From Mycobacterium sp. 236(2023) (GTDB lineage: Bacteria > Actinomycetota > Actinomycetes > Mycobacteriales > Mycobacteriaceae): a stretch of DNA of 64,000 nt. The notes beneath the pieces were generated by a model. The model was not told the DNA's origin. It made no database searches and saw only the letters and a list, made by a program, of their open reading frames with translations. Position numbers and translations under genes: made by a program. The first letter of the stretch is position 1, and each line of letters begins with the position of its first letter. The DNA lies in contig NZ_JARSBP010000001.1 of assembly GCF_029623955.1 (NCBI RefSeq), forward strand, positions 124,001 to 188,000. Reading direction: 5' to 3'. Shown in pieces: positions 20,896 through 28,890 of the stretch.

Positions 20896-22626
20896 CTATG
20901 GCCGCATTTCGTAGGCCCCGTCGTAGCCACGCACCTGTTCCCACAGCCGACCGAACCGGTCGGCGTCGGTGGCGGGCTTACGCACGGCAGACAACGCCCA
21001 TTGCTGCTGCGCTGTGCTGGAGCTGGGCTTGCCGTGCAGCGCGACCGCGTAGGTGGAGAAGTCGCGGATCTGGACGTCGAAGATCTGGTCCAGGAGGTCG
21101 CGCCCGAGCCCGGTCAGTTCGGCTTGTTCGAGGATCAGCTGCCCGTACACGACGAGGGTGAAGAGGTGGCCGACGACAAGGACGAAGTCGAGGTCGCGCT
21201 GCTGCGCCTCGTCAGGAGCCGCCGTCGCGAGCAACTCCTTGAATGCCTGCACCTGTTCGTAGAAGACACCGACGTTCGGGATTCCGGCGTTGCGCTCGTA
21301 GACGGGAGCCCAGTCGGCGAACTGCACCTTCGACGCGCCGCGGGCGGGGCCCTGCGACCAGAAGAAGACGTCGTCGGCCGGATCGTCGCGGGTGCCGATC
21401 TCCGGGTATTCGGCGGGGGCGAACATGTAGTTCGGCATGAACTTGAGGATCTGGGCGACGTTGACGTGGACGGTGCCCTCAAGGCGCGGCAGCGCGCCGA
21501 TCAGCAGCTTCACCTGATTGAAATAGGTGTTCTTCTCGAAACCCTTGGCTGCCAACACGTCCCACAGCAGAGTGACGACCTTCTCGCCCTCTGAGGTGAC
21601 CTTCGATTTGGTGACCGGATTGAACAGCAGGTAGCGGCGGTCCTGCGGGCTCGCGCTGCGGAAGTAGTCGATGGCGCGGTCGCTGAACAGCTTCATCGCG
21701 ATCAGGCGGGCGAACGCGTCGACGAAGCTGGCGCGCACGTGGGGGAAGTCGGTGACCGGGTTGCCGTACAGGATGCGGTTGTTGGCGTGGGTGATCGATT
21801 CATAGAAGGCGTGCTCGCACATGCCGATCGAGCCGCTGCACAGGTTGAACTTGCCGACGTTGACGGTGTTCAGCGCTGCCGAGAACGCGTCGGGGCCCGT
21901 CGCGAGGATGTCCTCCTCGTACACCGGGTAGTCGTGCAGCGCGAAGTTGGAGACGAACATCTGGCCGTGCACCACGTTGTCGATCAGCTCGTAGTTCTCG
22001 TGGCCGCTGTCGGCGACGAACCACACGTACCCGTCGGCACCCTCGATGTCGGTGCGGCGCGAGAAGACCGACACCATGCCCGCGACGTTGCCGTTGCCGA
22101 TGTAGTACTTCTCGCCGGACGCCCGGAACAGCACGCCCTCGTCGTCATCGACAGCCGGCGTCAGCAGCAGGTCGGTGTTGTAGATGTCGGCGCCGTGCTC
22201 GCGCTCCGACAGCCCGAACGCCATCACGCCGCCCGCCTCGAGCTGCGCGGCGGCCTTCTCTTTGGCCTTGACGTTGTCGCTCTGCCAGATCGGTCCGAGG
22301 CCGAGGATCGTGACCTGCTCGGCGTACCAGTACGACAGCCCGTAGAACCCGAGGATCTCGGACAGCAGCGCGTTGCGGGAGGTGTCCCAGCGTTTGTTCG
22401 GATCCCCTCCGGCGAATTCTGACGGTGTCAGGAACGTCGCAAACAGCCGTTCTTGTTTGACGAAATCGAGGAAGTCGGACACCCAGGCCGCGTCGAGGTC
22501 GTCGCGTAGCAGCCGGACCTTTCCACGCTCTTCGAACCACTGGATCAGCGCGCGGAGCTGGCGCCGCGATTCTGGGTCGAGGCGCTCGGGGTCGAAGTTG
22601 TTGGGGTCGAGCAACAAACCGGTCAT
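20896..22626 (-). CDS. Acyl-CoA dehydrogenase (FadE-type, long form)
   Basis: A 576-aa flavoprotein of the acyl-CoA dehydrogenase superfamily, longer than the usual 380-400 aa because of an extended N-terminal helical region and a C-terminal extension. Typical segments are MAFGLSEREHGAD, the glycine-rich FNLCSGSIGMCEHAF, and LPRLEGTVHVNVAQ, which may carry the catalytic acid. Such enzymes introduce an alpha-beta double bond into acyl-CoA using FAD. The ATG at 22626 (MTGLLLDPNNFDPERL) is preferred to an in-frame extension at 22680. It is divergent from the Lrp-type regulator with 61 nt between starts, suggesting control by that regulator. The acyl substrate cannot be told. Confidence 0.88.
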   Translation of the reverse strand: MTGLLLDPNNFDPERLDPESRRQLRALIQWFEERGKVRLLRDDLDAAWVSDFLDFVKQERLFATFLTPSEFAGGDPNKRWDTSRNALLSEILGFYGLSYWYAEQVTILGLGPIWQSDNVKAKEKAAAQLEAGGVMAFGLSEREHGADIYNTDLLLTPAVDDDEGVLFRASGEKYYIGNGNVAGMVSVFSRRTDIEGADGYVWFVADSGHENYELIDNVVHGQMFVSNFALHDYPVYEEDILATGPDAFSAALNTVNVGKFNLCSGSIGMCEHAFYESITHANNRILYGNPVTDFPHVRASFVDAFARLIAMKLFSDRAIDYFRSASPQDRRYLLFNPVTKSKVTSEGEKVVTLLWDVLAAKGFEKNTYFNQVKLLIGALPRLEGTVHVNVAQILKFMPNYMFAPAEYPEIGTRDDPADDVFFWSQGPARGASKVQFADWAPVYERNAGIPNVGVFYEQVQAFKELLATAAPDEAQQRDLDFVLVVGHLFTLVVYGQLILEQAELTGLGRDLLDQIFDVQIRDFSTYAVALHGKPSSSTAQQQWALSAVRKPATDADRFGRLWEQVRGYDGAYEMRP

Positions 22627-22687
22627 GGTCGCGAATCTAGCGCGGTCACCTGAGCCCGAGATGTCATTCGATGCGATCATCGGCGGT

Positions 22688-23146
22688 ATGGCCTACAGCA
22701 ACGGGATCGCGCTGGATCGCACCGATGAGGCGATTCTGCAGGCGTTGCAGAGTGACGGTCGGATGAGCACCGCCGACCTGGCCAGGGCCGTGTCGCTGTC
22801 GCCGAGCGCGACCGCGGACCGGGTTCGCCGCCTCGTCGACCTCGGCGTGATCACCGGCTACACCGCGACCGTGTCACCGTCGGCGCTGGGCTATTCGATC
22901 ACCGCGTTTGTGCGACTGGCCTACCCGTCGGGCAACTACAAACCGCTGCACGACCTGCTCGACGTGACCCCCGAGATCGTCGAGGCACACCACGTCACCG
23001 GCAACGACTGCTTCATCCTCAAGGTGCTGTCGCGGTCGATGTCCGACCTGGAACGCATCACCGGACGCGTCGCGACGCTGGGCACGATCACGACCAATGT
23101 CGTCTACTCCAGCCCGCTGACGGGCCGCACGCTATCGCCGGCCTGA
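22688..23146 (+). CDS. Lrp/AsnC family transcriptional regulator
   Basis: A 152-aa regulator with the N-terminal AsnC helix-turn-helix (LDRTDEAILQALQSDGRMST, then LSPSATADRVRRL) and a C-terminal RAM effector-binding domain (VEAHHVTGNDCFILKVL). These proteins bind DNA as dimers or octamers and often sense amino acids. The start used is ATG 22688; an in-frame ATG at 22661 would add nine residues. It is divergent from the acyl-CoA dehydrogenase gene, its most likely target. Its TGA stop abuts the stop of the facing 158-aa gene, forming TGATCA. Confidence 0.9.
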   Translation: MAYSNGIALDRTDEAILQALQSDGRMSTADLARAVSLSPSATADRVRRLVDLGVITGYTATVSPSALGYSITAFVRLAYPSGNYKPLHDLLDVTPEIVEAHHVTGNDCFILKVLSRSMSDLERITGRVATLGTITTNVVYSSPLTGRTLSPA

Positions 23147-23623
23147 TCAGGCGGCGTGGACGCCGCGCAGGCCGACCGCATTGCGCAGGCCTGAGCAGGC
23201 CACGCAACCGATGCAACCGATGCAGTCCTCGCAGTCGACGCAGCCGATGCACGCCTTGCATTTCGTACACGCGATGCACGCCAGACACGCGGCGCAGCCC
23301 GCGCAGGCGATGCACAGGACCGCGAGGACACACCCCGCGATGACGGCACTGCCCGCCGTCGCGATCGACCCTGCGACGGCCGCACTACCGCTGGTGGCGA
23401 TCGACCGGAACACCGCTGCGCTCCCCGCCGTTGCGATCGATCCCGCGACGCCGGCGCTGCCCGCCGTGGCGACCGATCCCGCGACGCCGGCACTGCTCTG
23501 CGTGGCGATCGAGCCGGCGATGACGGCGCTGTCGGTGGTCGCGATGGAGCCCGCGACGGCGTAGCTGTTCTCCGTGCGCGGCGAACGGACGACGGCGCGG
23601 GACTCTCCGGACTCGACGGTCAC
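23147..23623 (-). CDS. Repeat protein with poly-(Cys-x-x) tail, unknown function
   Basis: A 158-aa protein of unusual design. Residues 22-93 are six perfect-length 12-residue repeats of the form xVAGSIATxGSA. A seventh copy starts at 94 but has Cys98 where the Ser should be. From Cys104 to Cys143 every third residue is Cys (14 in strict register, 15 in all), for example CAGCAACLACIACTKCKACI, which then becomes more acidic (VDCEDC) before a short basic tail. The GTG start at 23623 lies 7 nt after the sdhB stop with AAGGA upstream, so it is the last gene of the sdh1 operon. Third-position GC is high, supporting coding on this strand. No known family is recognised. A metal-binding, redox or beta-helical structural role are all possible. 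Confidence 0.72.
   Translation of the reverse strand: MTVESGESRAVVRSPRTENSYAVAGSIATTDSAVIAGSIATQSSAGVAGSVATAGSAGVAGSIATAGSAAVFRSIATSGSAAVAGSIATAGSAVIAGCVLAVLCIACAGCAACLACIACTKCKACIGCVDCEDCIGCIGCVACSGLRNAVGLRGVHAA
23345..23560 (-). repeat. Six tandem 36-bp coding repeats
   Basis: Six in-frame 36-bp units encode the 12-residue repeats (residues 22-93) of the Cys-rich protein. The units differ at several codons, including one with Phe-Arg instead of Ala-Gly, so the array is old enough to have diverged while keeping its length exactly. Confidence 0.9.
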
Positions 23624-23630
23624 CGGCTGA

Positions 23631-24386
23631 TTATTTCCTTCTGAACAGCTTGTTGCCCAGCCACACCACCGGGTCGTACTTGCGGTCGGCGGCGCGTTCC
23701 TTCATCGGGATCAACGCGTTGTCGGTGATCTTGATGTGTTCGGGACAGACCTCGGTGCAGCACTTGGTGATGTTGCAGTAGCCCAGGCCGTTCTCTTCCT
23801 GCGCCTGCTCGGCGCGGTGGCCATGGGTGTCCAGCGGGTGCATGTCGAGCTCGGCCTGACGCATCAGGAAGCGCGGCCCCGAGAACGCGAGCTTGTTCTC
23901 CTCGTGGTCACGGTTGACGTGGCAGACGTTCTGACACAGGAAGCACTCGATGCACTTGCGGAACTCCTGCGACCGGTTCACGTCCTCCTGCGCCATCCGG
24001 TACTCGCCCGGCTGCAGATCCTTGGGCGGCGTGAACGACGGGATCTCCCTGGCCTTTTCGTAGTTGAAGGAGACGTCGGTGACCAGGTCGCGCATGACCG
24101 GGAAGGTGCGCATCGGGGTGACGGTGACAACCTCGTCCTCGCCGAACGTCGACATCCGGGTCATGCAGAGCAGACGCGGGCGGCCATTGATCTCTGCCGA
24201 ACACGATCCGCACTTGCCTGCCTTGCAGTTCCACCGCACGGCCAGGTCGCCGGCCTGGGTCGCCTGGAGCCGGTGGATGATGTCGAGCACCACTTCACCG
24301 TCGTTGACCTCGACGGTGTAGTCCTTCAGTTCGCCGCCGACATCGTCGCCCCGCCAGACACGCAGCTTCGCGTTGTAGGTAGCCAT
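23631..24386 (-). CDS. sdhB: Succinate dehydrogenase 1 iron-sulfur subunit
   Basis: A 251-aa iron-sulfur subunit of succinate dehydrogenase/fumarate reductase. The plant-type [2Fe-2S] ligands are Cys54, Cys59, Cys62 and Cys74 (CKAGKCGSC plus a later Cys). The C-terminal clusters use Cys145, 148, 151 and 155 (CIECFLCQNVC) and Cys204, 209/210 and 214 (CNITKCCTEVCPEH). It passes electrons from the flavoprotein to the membrane anchor and quinone. It begins 2 nt after the sdhA stop and is followed 7 nt later by the poly-Cys protein. Size and gene order fit mycobacterial Sdh1 (Rv0247c type) rather than Sdh2. Confidence 0.93.
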   Translation of the reverse strand: MATYNAKLRVWRGDDVGGELKDYTVEVNDGEVVLDIIHRLQATQAGDLAVRWNCKAGKCGSCSAEINGRPRLLCMTRMSTFGEDEVVTVTPMRTFPVMRDLVTDVSFNYEKAREIPSFTPPKDLQPGEYRMAQEDVNRSQEFRKCIECFLCQNVCHVNRDHEENKLAFSGPRFLMRQAELDMHPLDTHGHRAEQAQEENGLGYCNITKCCTEVCPEHIKITDNALIPMKERAADRKYDPVVWLGNKLFRRK

Positions 24387-24388
24387 GA

Positions 24389-26341
24389 TCAGCCCTTCCG
24401 TTCCGGATGTTCGGCCAATTGATCGTCGGTGTAGTACTTTTCGAGCTCGCTCAGCTCGAACGTGGCCAGCAGATCGGGCCGCATCGCCGGCTGCTGCTCG
24501 GGCGTGACGGTCACGTCGGGCACGATGGCTTCGGTACCGGCCCCGTCAGTGTCGGTGCGGCACACCAGCAATGTGTTGCGCCACTGCGCGTCCATCTTCG
24601 GGTAGTCGTCGCGGGTGTGGCCGCCGCGGCTCTCGGTGCGCTGCAGCGCCGCCTTGGCTACACACTCGCTGACGAGCAGCATGTTGCGCATGTCGATGGC
24701 CAGGTGCCAGCCGGGGTTGAAGATGCGGCCACCCTCGACGACCACGTTGGCGTAGCGCTTCTTGAGTTCGTCGATTTTGCCGAGGGCTTCTTCGAGTTCG
24801 GCTTCCTTGCGGATGATGCCGGCCAGGTCATTCATCGACTGCTGCAGTTCGGCGTGCAACGTGTAGGGGTTCTCCGGGTTGTCCTTCGGCTCAAAGGGAT
24901 CCAGCGCCAGCGTGGTGGCAGCCTGGATGTGATCGTCGGTGACCTTCGGTCGATTCTCCAGTGCGCGAACGTAATCCGCTGCACCGAGGCCAGCGCGGCG
25001 CCCGAACACCAACAGGTCCGACAGTGAGTTACCGCCGAGCCGGTTCGATCCGTGCATGCCGCCGGAGCACTCGCCCGCGGCGAACAGGCCGGGTGTCGCA
25101 GCGCCGCCGCTGTCGGGGTCGACCTCGATGCCGCCCATCACGTAGTGGCAGGTCGGGCCGACCTCCATCTCGTCCTTGGTGATGTCGACCTCGGCCAGCT
25201 CGATGAACTGGTGATACATCGACGGCAGCCGGCGCTTGATCTCTTCGGCGGGCATGCGCGACGCGATGTCGAGATACACGCCGCCGTGCGGGGTTCCGCG
25301 TCCCGCCTTCACTTCCTCGTTGATGGCGCGGGCCACCTCGTCGCGGGGCAGAAGGTCAGGGGTGCGGCGGGCGGAGTCGTTGTCCTTGAGCCACTGGTCG
25401 GCCTCTTCTTCCGTCTCGGCGTACTGGCCTTTGAAGACGTCGGGAATGTAGTCGAACATGAAGCGCTTGCCCTCGGAGTTCTTCAGAACTCCGCCGTCGC
25501 CGCGCACACCCTCGGTGACGAGGATGCCCTTCACCGACAGCGGCCAGACCATGCCCGTCGGGTGGAACTGGATGAACTCCATGTTGATCAGGCCGGAACC
25601 CGCGCGCAGCGCGAGTGCGTGCCCGTCGCCGGTGTACTCCCACGAGTTCGACGACACCTTGAAGGACTTGCCGATGCCGCCGGTCGCCAGCACGATCGCC
25701 GGTGCCTCGAACAGCACGAACTTGCCGGTCTCGCGGTAGTAGCCGAACGCACCGGCAATGCGGCCCGGCCCTTCCCCCGTCGCTCCGCTCGCCCCCTTGT
25801 CCAAGATCAAGTCGGTGACCGAGCACTCGTGGAAGACCCGGATCCGGGCCTCGAAGTCGCCGAGTTCCTTCTTGTCCTCCTGCTGCAGCGACACGATCTT
25901 CTGCTGCAGCGTGCGGATGATCTCCAGGCCGGTGCGGTCGCCGACGTGGGCCAGGCGCGGGTAGGTGTGGCCGCCGAAGTTGCGCTGGCTGATCCGGCCG
26001 TCCTTGGTCCGGTCGAACAGCGCCCCATAGGTTTCCAGTTCCCACACCCGGTCGGGAGCCTCCTGCGCGTGCAGCTCGGCCATCCGCCAGTTGTTCAGGA
26101 ACTTGCCGCCGCGCATGGTGTCACCGAAGTGCACCTGCCAGGAGTCCTTGGTGTTGACGTTGCGCATGGCGGCCGCGCAGCCGCCCTCGGCCATCACGGT
26201 GTGGGCCTTGCCGAACAGTGATTTGGTGACCACCGCGACGCGAAGACCCCGCTCCCGGGCTTCGATCACCGCACGTAATCCTGCGCCGCCGGCACCGATC
26301 ACGACAACGTCGTATTCGTGCCGTTCCACGGACTCAGACAT
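24389..26341 (-). CDS. sdhA: Succinate dehydrogenase 1 flavoprotein subunit
   Basis: A 650-aa flavoprotein catalysing succinate/fumarate interconversion. The dinucleotide-binding motif is VVVIGAGGAGLRA near residue 13. The FAD-linking histidine is His47 in GKAHTVMAEGG. Substrate-domain segments such as GGIGKSFKVSSNSWEYTGDG, HPTGM and GSNRLGGNSLSDLL are all present. The ATG at 26341 is used; a TTG at 26344 is possible. The gene lies between sdhC (35 nt) and sdhB (2 nt). No truncation is seen. Confidence 0.94.
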   Translation of the reverse strand: MSESVERHEYDVVVIGAGGAGLRAVIEARERGLRVAVVTKSLFGKAHTVMAEGGCAAAMRNVNTKDSWQVHFGDTMRGGKFLNNWRMAELHAQEAPDRVWELETYGALFDRTKDGRISQRNFGGHTYPRLAHVGDRTGLEIIRTLQQKIVSLQQEDKKELGDFEARIRVFHECSVTDLILDKGASGATGEGPGRIAGAFGYYRETGKFVLFEAPAIVLATGGIGKSFKVSSNSWEYTGDGHALALRAGSGLINMEFIQFHPTGMVWPLSVKGILVTEGVRGDGGVLKNSEGKRFMFDYIPDVFKGQYAETEEEADQWLKDNDSARRTPDLLPRDEVARAINEEVKAGRGTPHGGVYLDIASRMPAEEIKRRLPSMYHQFIELAEVDITKDEMEVGPTCHYVMGGIEVDPDSGGAATPGLFAAGECSGGMHGSNRLGGNSLSDLLVFGRRAGLGAADYVRALENRPKVTDDHIQAATTLALDPFEPKDNPENPYTLHAELQQSMNDLAGIIRKEAELEEALGKIDELKKRYANVVVEGGRIFNPGWHLAIDMRNMLLVSECVAKAALQRTESRGGHTRDDYPKMDAQWRNTLLVCRTDTDGAGTEAIVPDVTVTPEQQPAMRPDLLATFELSELEKYYTDDQLAEHPERKG

Positions 26342-26376
26342 CAATCCTCGCTTGTCTATCGGTAATTAAATCGTTG

Positions 26377-27198
26377 TCAGCCAACAAATCTCAGGTCAGG
26401 GAACCACCCGGCCGCCAGGGCCATGATGTAGAAGTCGGTCAGCATCAGCGTGCCGAGGGTGATCCAGGCGTACTGCTTGTGCCGGACGTTGAGCTTGCTG
26501 ATCTGGGTCCACATCCAGTAACGCACCGGATGTTTCGAGAAGTGCTTGAGGCGTCCGCCCGCGACGTGCCTGCAGGAGTGGCAGGAGATCGTGTACGTCC
26601 AGAGCAGGATCACGTTGGCGACGAGGATGAGATTGCCCAGGCCGAAACCGAATCCGCCGTCGGGCTTGTGGAACGCGATGATCGCGTCATAGGTGTTGAT
26701 CACCGAGATGATGCCGGCGATGTAGAAGAAGTACCGGTGGGTGTTCTGGATGATCAGCGGGAACTTGGTCTCGCCCGTGTACTTCGCGTGCGGTTCGGCA
26801 ACGGCGCACGCAGTCGGTGACTGCCACACGGAGCGGTAGTAGGCGCCGCGGTAGTAGTAGCAGGTCAGGCGGAACAGCAGCAGGAACGGCAGCGACAGCG
26901 CGGCGTAGGGGAGGAACCACACGTCGGGAAGGAACTGGCCGAAGTGGCTTGCCTCCGGGACGCAGCCGGTGCTGATGCACGGCGAGTAGAACGGCGTCAG
27001 ATAGCCGTACTCGGGGACGAAGTAGTTGTTCTGCTGGAAGGCTCGCACCGTCGCGTAGATGATGAACGCGGCGAACCCCAGATCGGTGAGGATCGGGGAC
27101 TTCAGCCAGTTGTCGGTCCGAAGCGTGCGCTGCGAGATTTTGGCACGGCCAGGCGAGAAGACGCCGGTCGCTTTGCGGTCGGCGGTGGGTGCGCTCAC
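26377..27198 (-). CDS. sdhC: Succinate dehydrogenase 1 membrane anchor
   Basis: A 273-aa polytopic anchor with about five hydrophobic helices, the length of the single-anchor mycobacterial Sdh1 (Rv0249c type). Notable are Cys/His residues near or in helices: Cys113, Cys131, His137, His154 and the motif CHSCRH (Cys206, His207, Cys209, His211). From memory, mycobacterial Sdh1 anchors have been reported to hold a membrane-buried Rieske-type cluster, and these residues would suit that; the exact ligands are not assigned here. The GTG start at 27198 follows AAAGGTAACT. It is preceded by a strong hairpin at 27234-27263. Confidence 0.9.
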   Translation of the reverse strand: MSAPTADRKATGVFSPGRAKISQRTLRTDNWLKSPILTDLGFAAFIIYATVRAFQQNNYFVPEYGYLTPFYSPCISTGCVPEASHFGQFLPDVWFLPYAALSLPFLLLFRLTCYYYRGAYYRSVWQSPTACAVAEPHAKYTGETKFPLIIQNTHRYFFYIAGIISVINTYDAIIAFHKPDGGFGFGLGNLILVANVILLWTYTISCHSCRHVAGGRLKHFSKHPVRYWMWTQISKLNVRHKQYAWITLGTLMLTDFYIMALAAGWFPDLRFVG

Positions 27199-27233
27199 AG
27201 TTACCTTTCGATGAAGTTATGTCCCCCGAGGAC

Positions 27234-27263
27234 GTGCCCCTCCGAGTGTCAGAAGAGGGGCAC
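27234..27263 (-). other. Intercistronic hairpin upstream of sdhC
   Basis: Perfect 9-bp arms GTGCCCCTC and GAGGGGCAC enclose a 12-nt loop. It lies 7 nt after the stop of the 100-aa leader gene and 35 nt before the sdhC start in the direction of transcription. No run of U follows, so it is more likely an mRNA processing, stability or attenuation element than a complete terminator. Confidence 0.6.
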
Positions 27264-27270
27264 GCATGTC

Positions 27271-27573
27271 TCAGCGGGTGCCGCCGAGACCCTCGTCGTC
27301 GACACCGCGCCAGAAATCGGTGTCGTACTGGGTGTCCGGGATGGGAATCCGCTCGGCGGAATGGTGGTGCCGGCTGACGCCCCGCGCGAGTTCCAGCTCC
27401 TCGGCATCGATGTCGAGTCGATCGATATCGTTGAGGATGCGTTCAGCGTCGTTGACGATGCGACGGGTGGCAGGGCTGTCCCCGTATCGCGACGCCAGTG
27501 ACGTGACGCAACGCCTGAGGCTTCCGATCAGGTCGTGAAGCTGGGCGAGTTCGGTGGTGCTGGTGCTGGACAA
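27271..27573 (-). CDS. Conserved 100-aa protein leading the sdh1 operon
   Basis: A hydrophilic, largely helical 100-aa protein without signal or membrane segments. Its C-terminal part is His/Asp-rich (SRHHHSAERI, DTQYDTDFWRGVDDE). The start is a TTG at 27573, fixed by an excellent AAGGAGG five nt upstream. A gene of this size sits in the same place before sdh1 in M. tuberculosis (Rv0250c, from memory). The conserved position suggests a link to Sdh1 assembly or control, but no domain is recognised. It is divergent from the PEP-mutase-family gene across a 115-nt regulatory gap. Confidence 0.82.
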   Translation of the reverse strand: MSSTSTTELAQLHDLIGSLRRCVTSLASRYGDSPATRRIVNDAERILNDIDRLDIDAEELELARGVSRHHHSAERIPIPDTQYDTDFWRGVDDEGLGGTR

Positions 27574-27647
27574 GCGACCTCCTTGGGCTGAAGGGTGTCA
27601 TGGATCACAGTACGCACTTGATGCTAGCTAAATCACCGAGACCAGGC

Positions 27648-27661
27648 GTGAGACAGATCAC
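27648..27661. promoter_or_regulatory. CRP-like palindrome between sdh1 leader and PEP-mutase gene
   Basis: The sequence GTGA-GACAGA-TCAC has two perfect half sites separated by six bases, as in the CRP/FNR consensus TGTGA-N6-TCACA (outer bases are C and T here). It stands about 28 nt before the plus-strand start and about 75 nt from the TTG start of the sdh1 leader gene. Mycobacterial sdh genes are known to respond to Crp-type regulators, but binding here is inferred. Confidence 0.5.
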
Positions 27662-27688
27662 TTTGATGAGCGGAGAGGCGGAGGCCTG

Positions 27689-28450
27689 ATGGCGACGAAT
27701 GGCGATGTGTTGGGTCGGGCAGAGGCATTGCTGGCGCTACACCAGCCCGGTAACCCGGTGGTCCTGCCGACGGTGTGGGATGCGTGGTCGGCGAATCTCG
27801 CTGTCGAGGCCGGCTTCTCCGCGCTGACCGTGGGCAGCCACCCGATGGGCGACTCGGTGGGCAGAGGCGACAAGGAAGCCATGTCGTTCGACGATGTGCT
27901 GACCCGCGTTGCGCAGATCACGGGGTCGGTCGACGTTCCGGTATCGGTCGATATCGAGTCCGGATACGCCCAGGAGCCGACCCGTCTGATCGAGGGGCTG
28001 CTGTCGGTCGGGGCGGTGGGGCTCAACATCGAGGACACCGTGCACAGCGAGGGCGGTCGGTTGCGGTCGCCCGAGGAGCATGCCGAACTCGTCGGCGGCT
28101 TGCGCGCGGCCGCCGATGCGTCCGGTGTCCGGGTGGTCGTCAACGCCCGAACGGATCTGTTCCTGCGCCAGGACGGCGACGAGGCCGACCGCGTCGATCG
28201 GGCGGTGTCCCGGCTGAAGCTGGCGGCTGACGCCGGCGCCGACGTGCTGTACCCGGTCGGTGTCCACCCGCCGGAGATCATGCAGCGCTTGGCGTCTGAG
28301 CTGCCACTTCCGGTGAACACGGTAGCGTTCCCGGACAAGTCGGATCCGGCGTCGTATGGGCCGCTCGGCGTGGCGCGCATCAGCTTCGGTCCGTTCTGGC
28401 AGTTCGCGCTAGCCGAGAGGTCGAAGGAGTTGCTCGCGCGCTGGTCCTAG
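27689..28450 (+). CDS. Isocitrate lyase/PEP mutase family protein
   Basis: A 253-aa TIM-barrel protein of the isocitrate lyase/phosphoenolpyruvate mutase superfamily. Typical elements are VLPTVWDAWSANLAVEAGF at the N-terminus, VSVDIESGYA with the metal-binding acids, GLNIEDT and VVNARTDLFL. Members of this short form include 2-methylisocitrate lyase-like and oxaloacetate decarboxylase-like enzymes that cleave or form C-C or P-C bonds at 2-oxo acids. The loop KKCGH of true isocitrate lyase is absent, so that activity is unlikely. The ATG at 27689 follows GGAGG by four nt. Its stop overlaps the convergent Asp23-like gene by four bases (CTAG). Confidence 0.85.
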   Translation: MATNGDVLGRAEALLALHQPGNPVVLPTVWDAWSANLAVEAGFSALTVGSHPMGDSVGRGDKEAMSFDDVLTRVAQITGSVDVPVSVDIESGYAQEPTRLIEGLLSVGAVGLNIEDTVHSEGGRLRSPEEHAELVGGLRAAADASGVRVVVNARTDLFLRQDGDEADRVDRAVSRLKLAADAGADVLYPVGVHPPEIMQRLASELPLPVNTVAFPDKSDPASYGPLGVARISFGPFWQFALAERSKELLARWS

Positions 28451-28890
28451 TCGGCGTGTCGGTGGACGTCGACGACGTCGATGGAGATCTCCACGTCGTC
28501 GCGTCCGGCAACCTCGGCGACGATGGCGACGACGATCCCGCGGATCCGGTCCGCAGTTGCATTGAGGTCCGCGCCGAAGCGGCCGCTGATGTCGACCCGC
28601 ACACCGCGCAAGATCTCCTCGTCGAGCGTCACCGCGACATCGACCAAAGCTGCGTCGGGTTCATCGGCTACACCTCGCGCGATGAGCGTGCTCAGGACGA
28701 GATCGCTGATCTGGATGCGGCCGGGTGCGGAGTGGTGATCGGGATCGACGGCGTCGAACGGCCAGCCGGCGCGAGGGTTGGCGCGAACTGCCTGGAGGAC
28801 CCGCTGCTCGACGGCCGCCCAGCCCGGTTCCGGCGCGGCCCGCAGCGCGCGACTGGCCCGCGTGATCACCTCGTAGTCGCCTATCGCCAT
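28447..28890 (-). CDS. Asp23-like protein overlapping an ECF sigma gene
   Basis: A 147-aa soluble protein. The C-terminal half (LVDVAVTLDEEILRGVRVDI, then IVAEVAGRDDVEISIDVVDV) has the alternating strand-helix pattern of Asp23/Gls24 domains: valine-rich strand, basic helix for DNA-independent assembly, final ValAsp-rich strand. The N-terminal half is a separate helical region. The ATG at 28890 overlaps the end of the sigma factor gene by 10 nt, so translation is coupled. In most ECF operons this slot holds the anti-sigma factor, but no zinc-binding HxxxCxxC or membrane helix is seen. Either it serves as an unusual sigma partner or it is a target gene. Confidence 0.65.
   Translation of the reverse strand: MAIGDYEVITRASRALRAAPEPGWAAVEQRVLQAVRANPRAGWPFDAVDPDHHSAPGRIQISDLVLSTLIARGVADEPDAALVDVAVTLDEEILRGVRVDISGRFGADLNATADRIRGIVVAIVAEVAGRDDVEISIDVVDVHRHAD

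Noticed and set aside
23181..23564. Plus-strand frame opposite the Cys-rich protein, with Gln/Met/His- and Ala/Ile-rich repeats
   Set aside because: It mirrors the 36-bp repeats on the other strand. The minus frame has a ribosome site, sits in the sdh operon and has better coding character.
27200..27240. Second DosR box in front of sdhC (GGGGGACATAA)
   Set aside because: Only one half of the consensus matches and the symmetric GTCCC half is missing.
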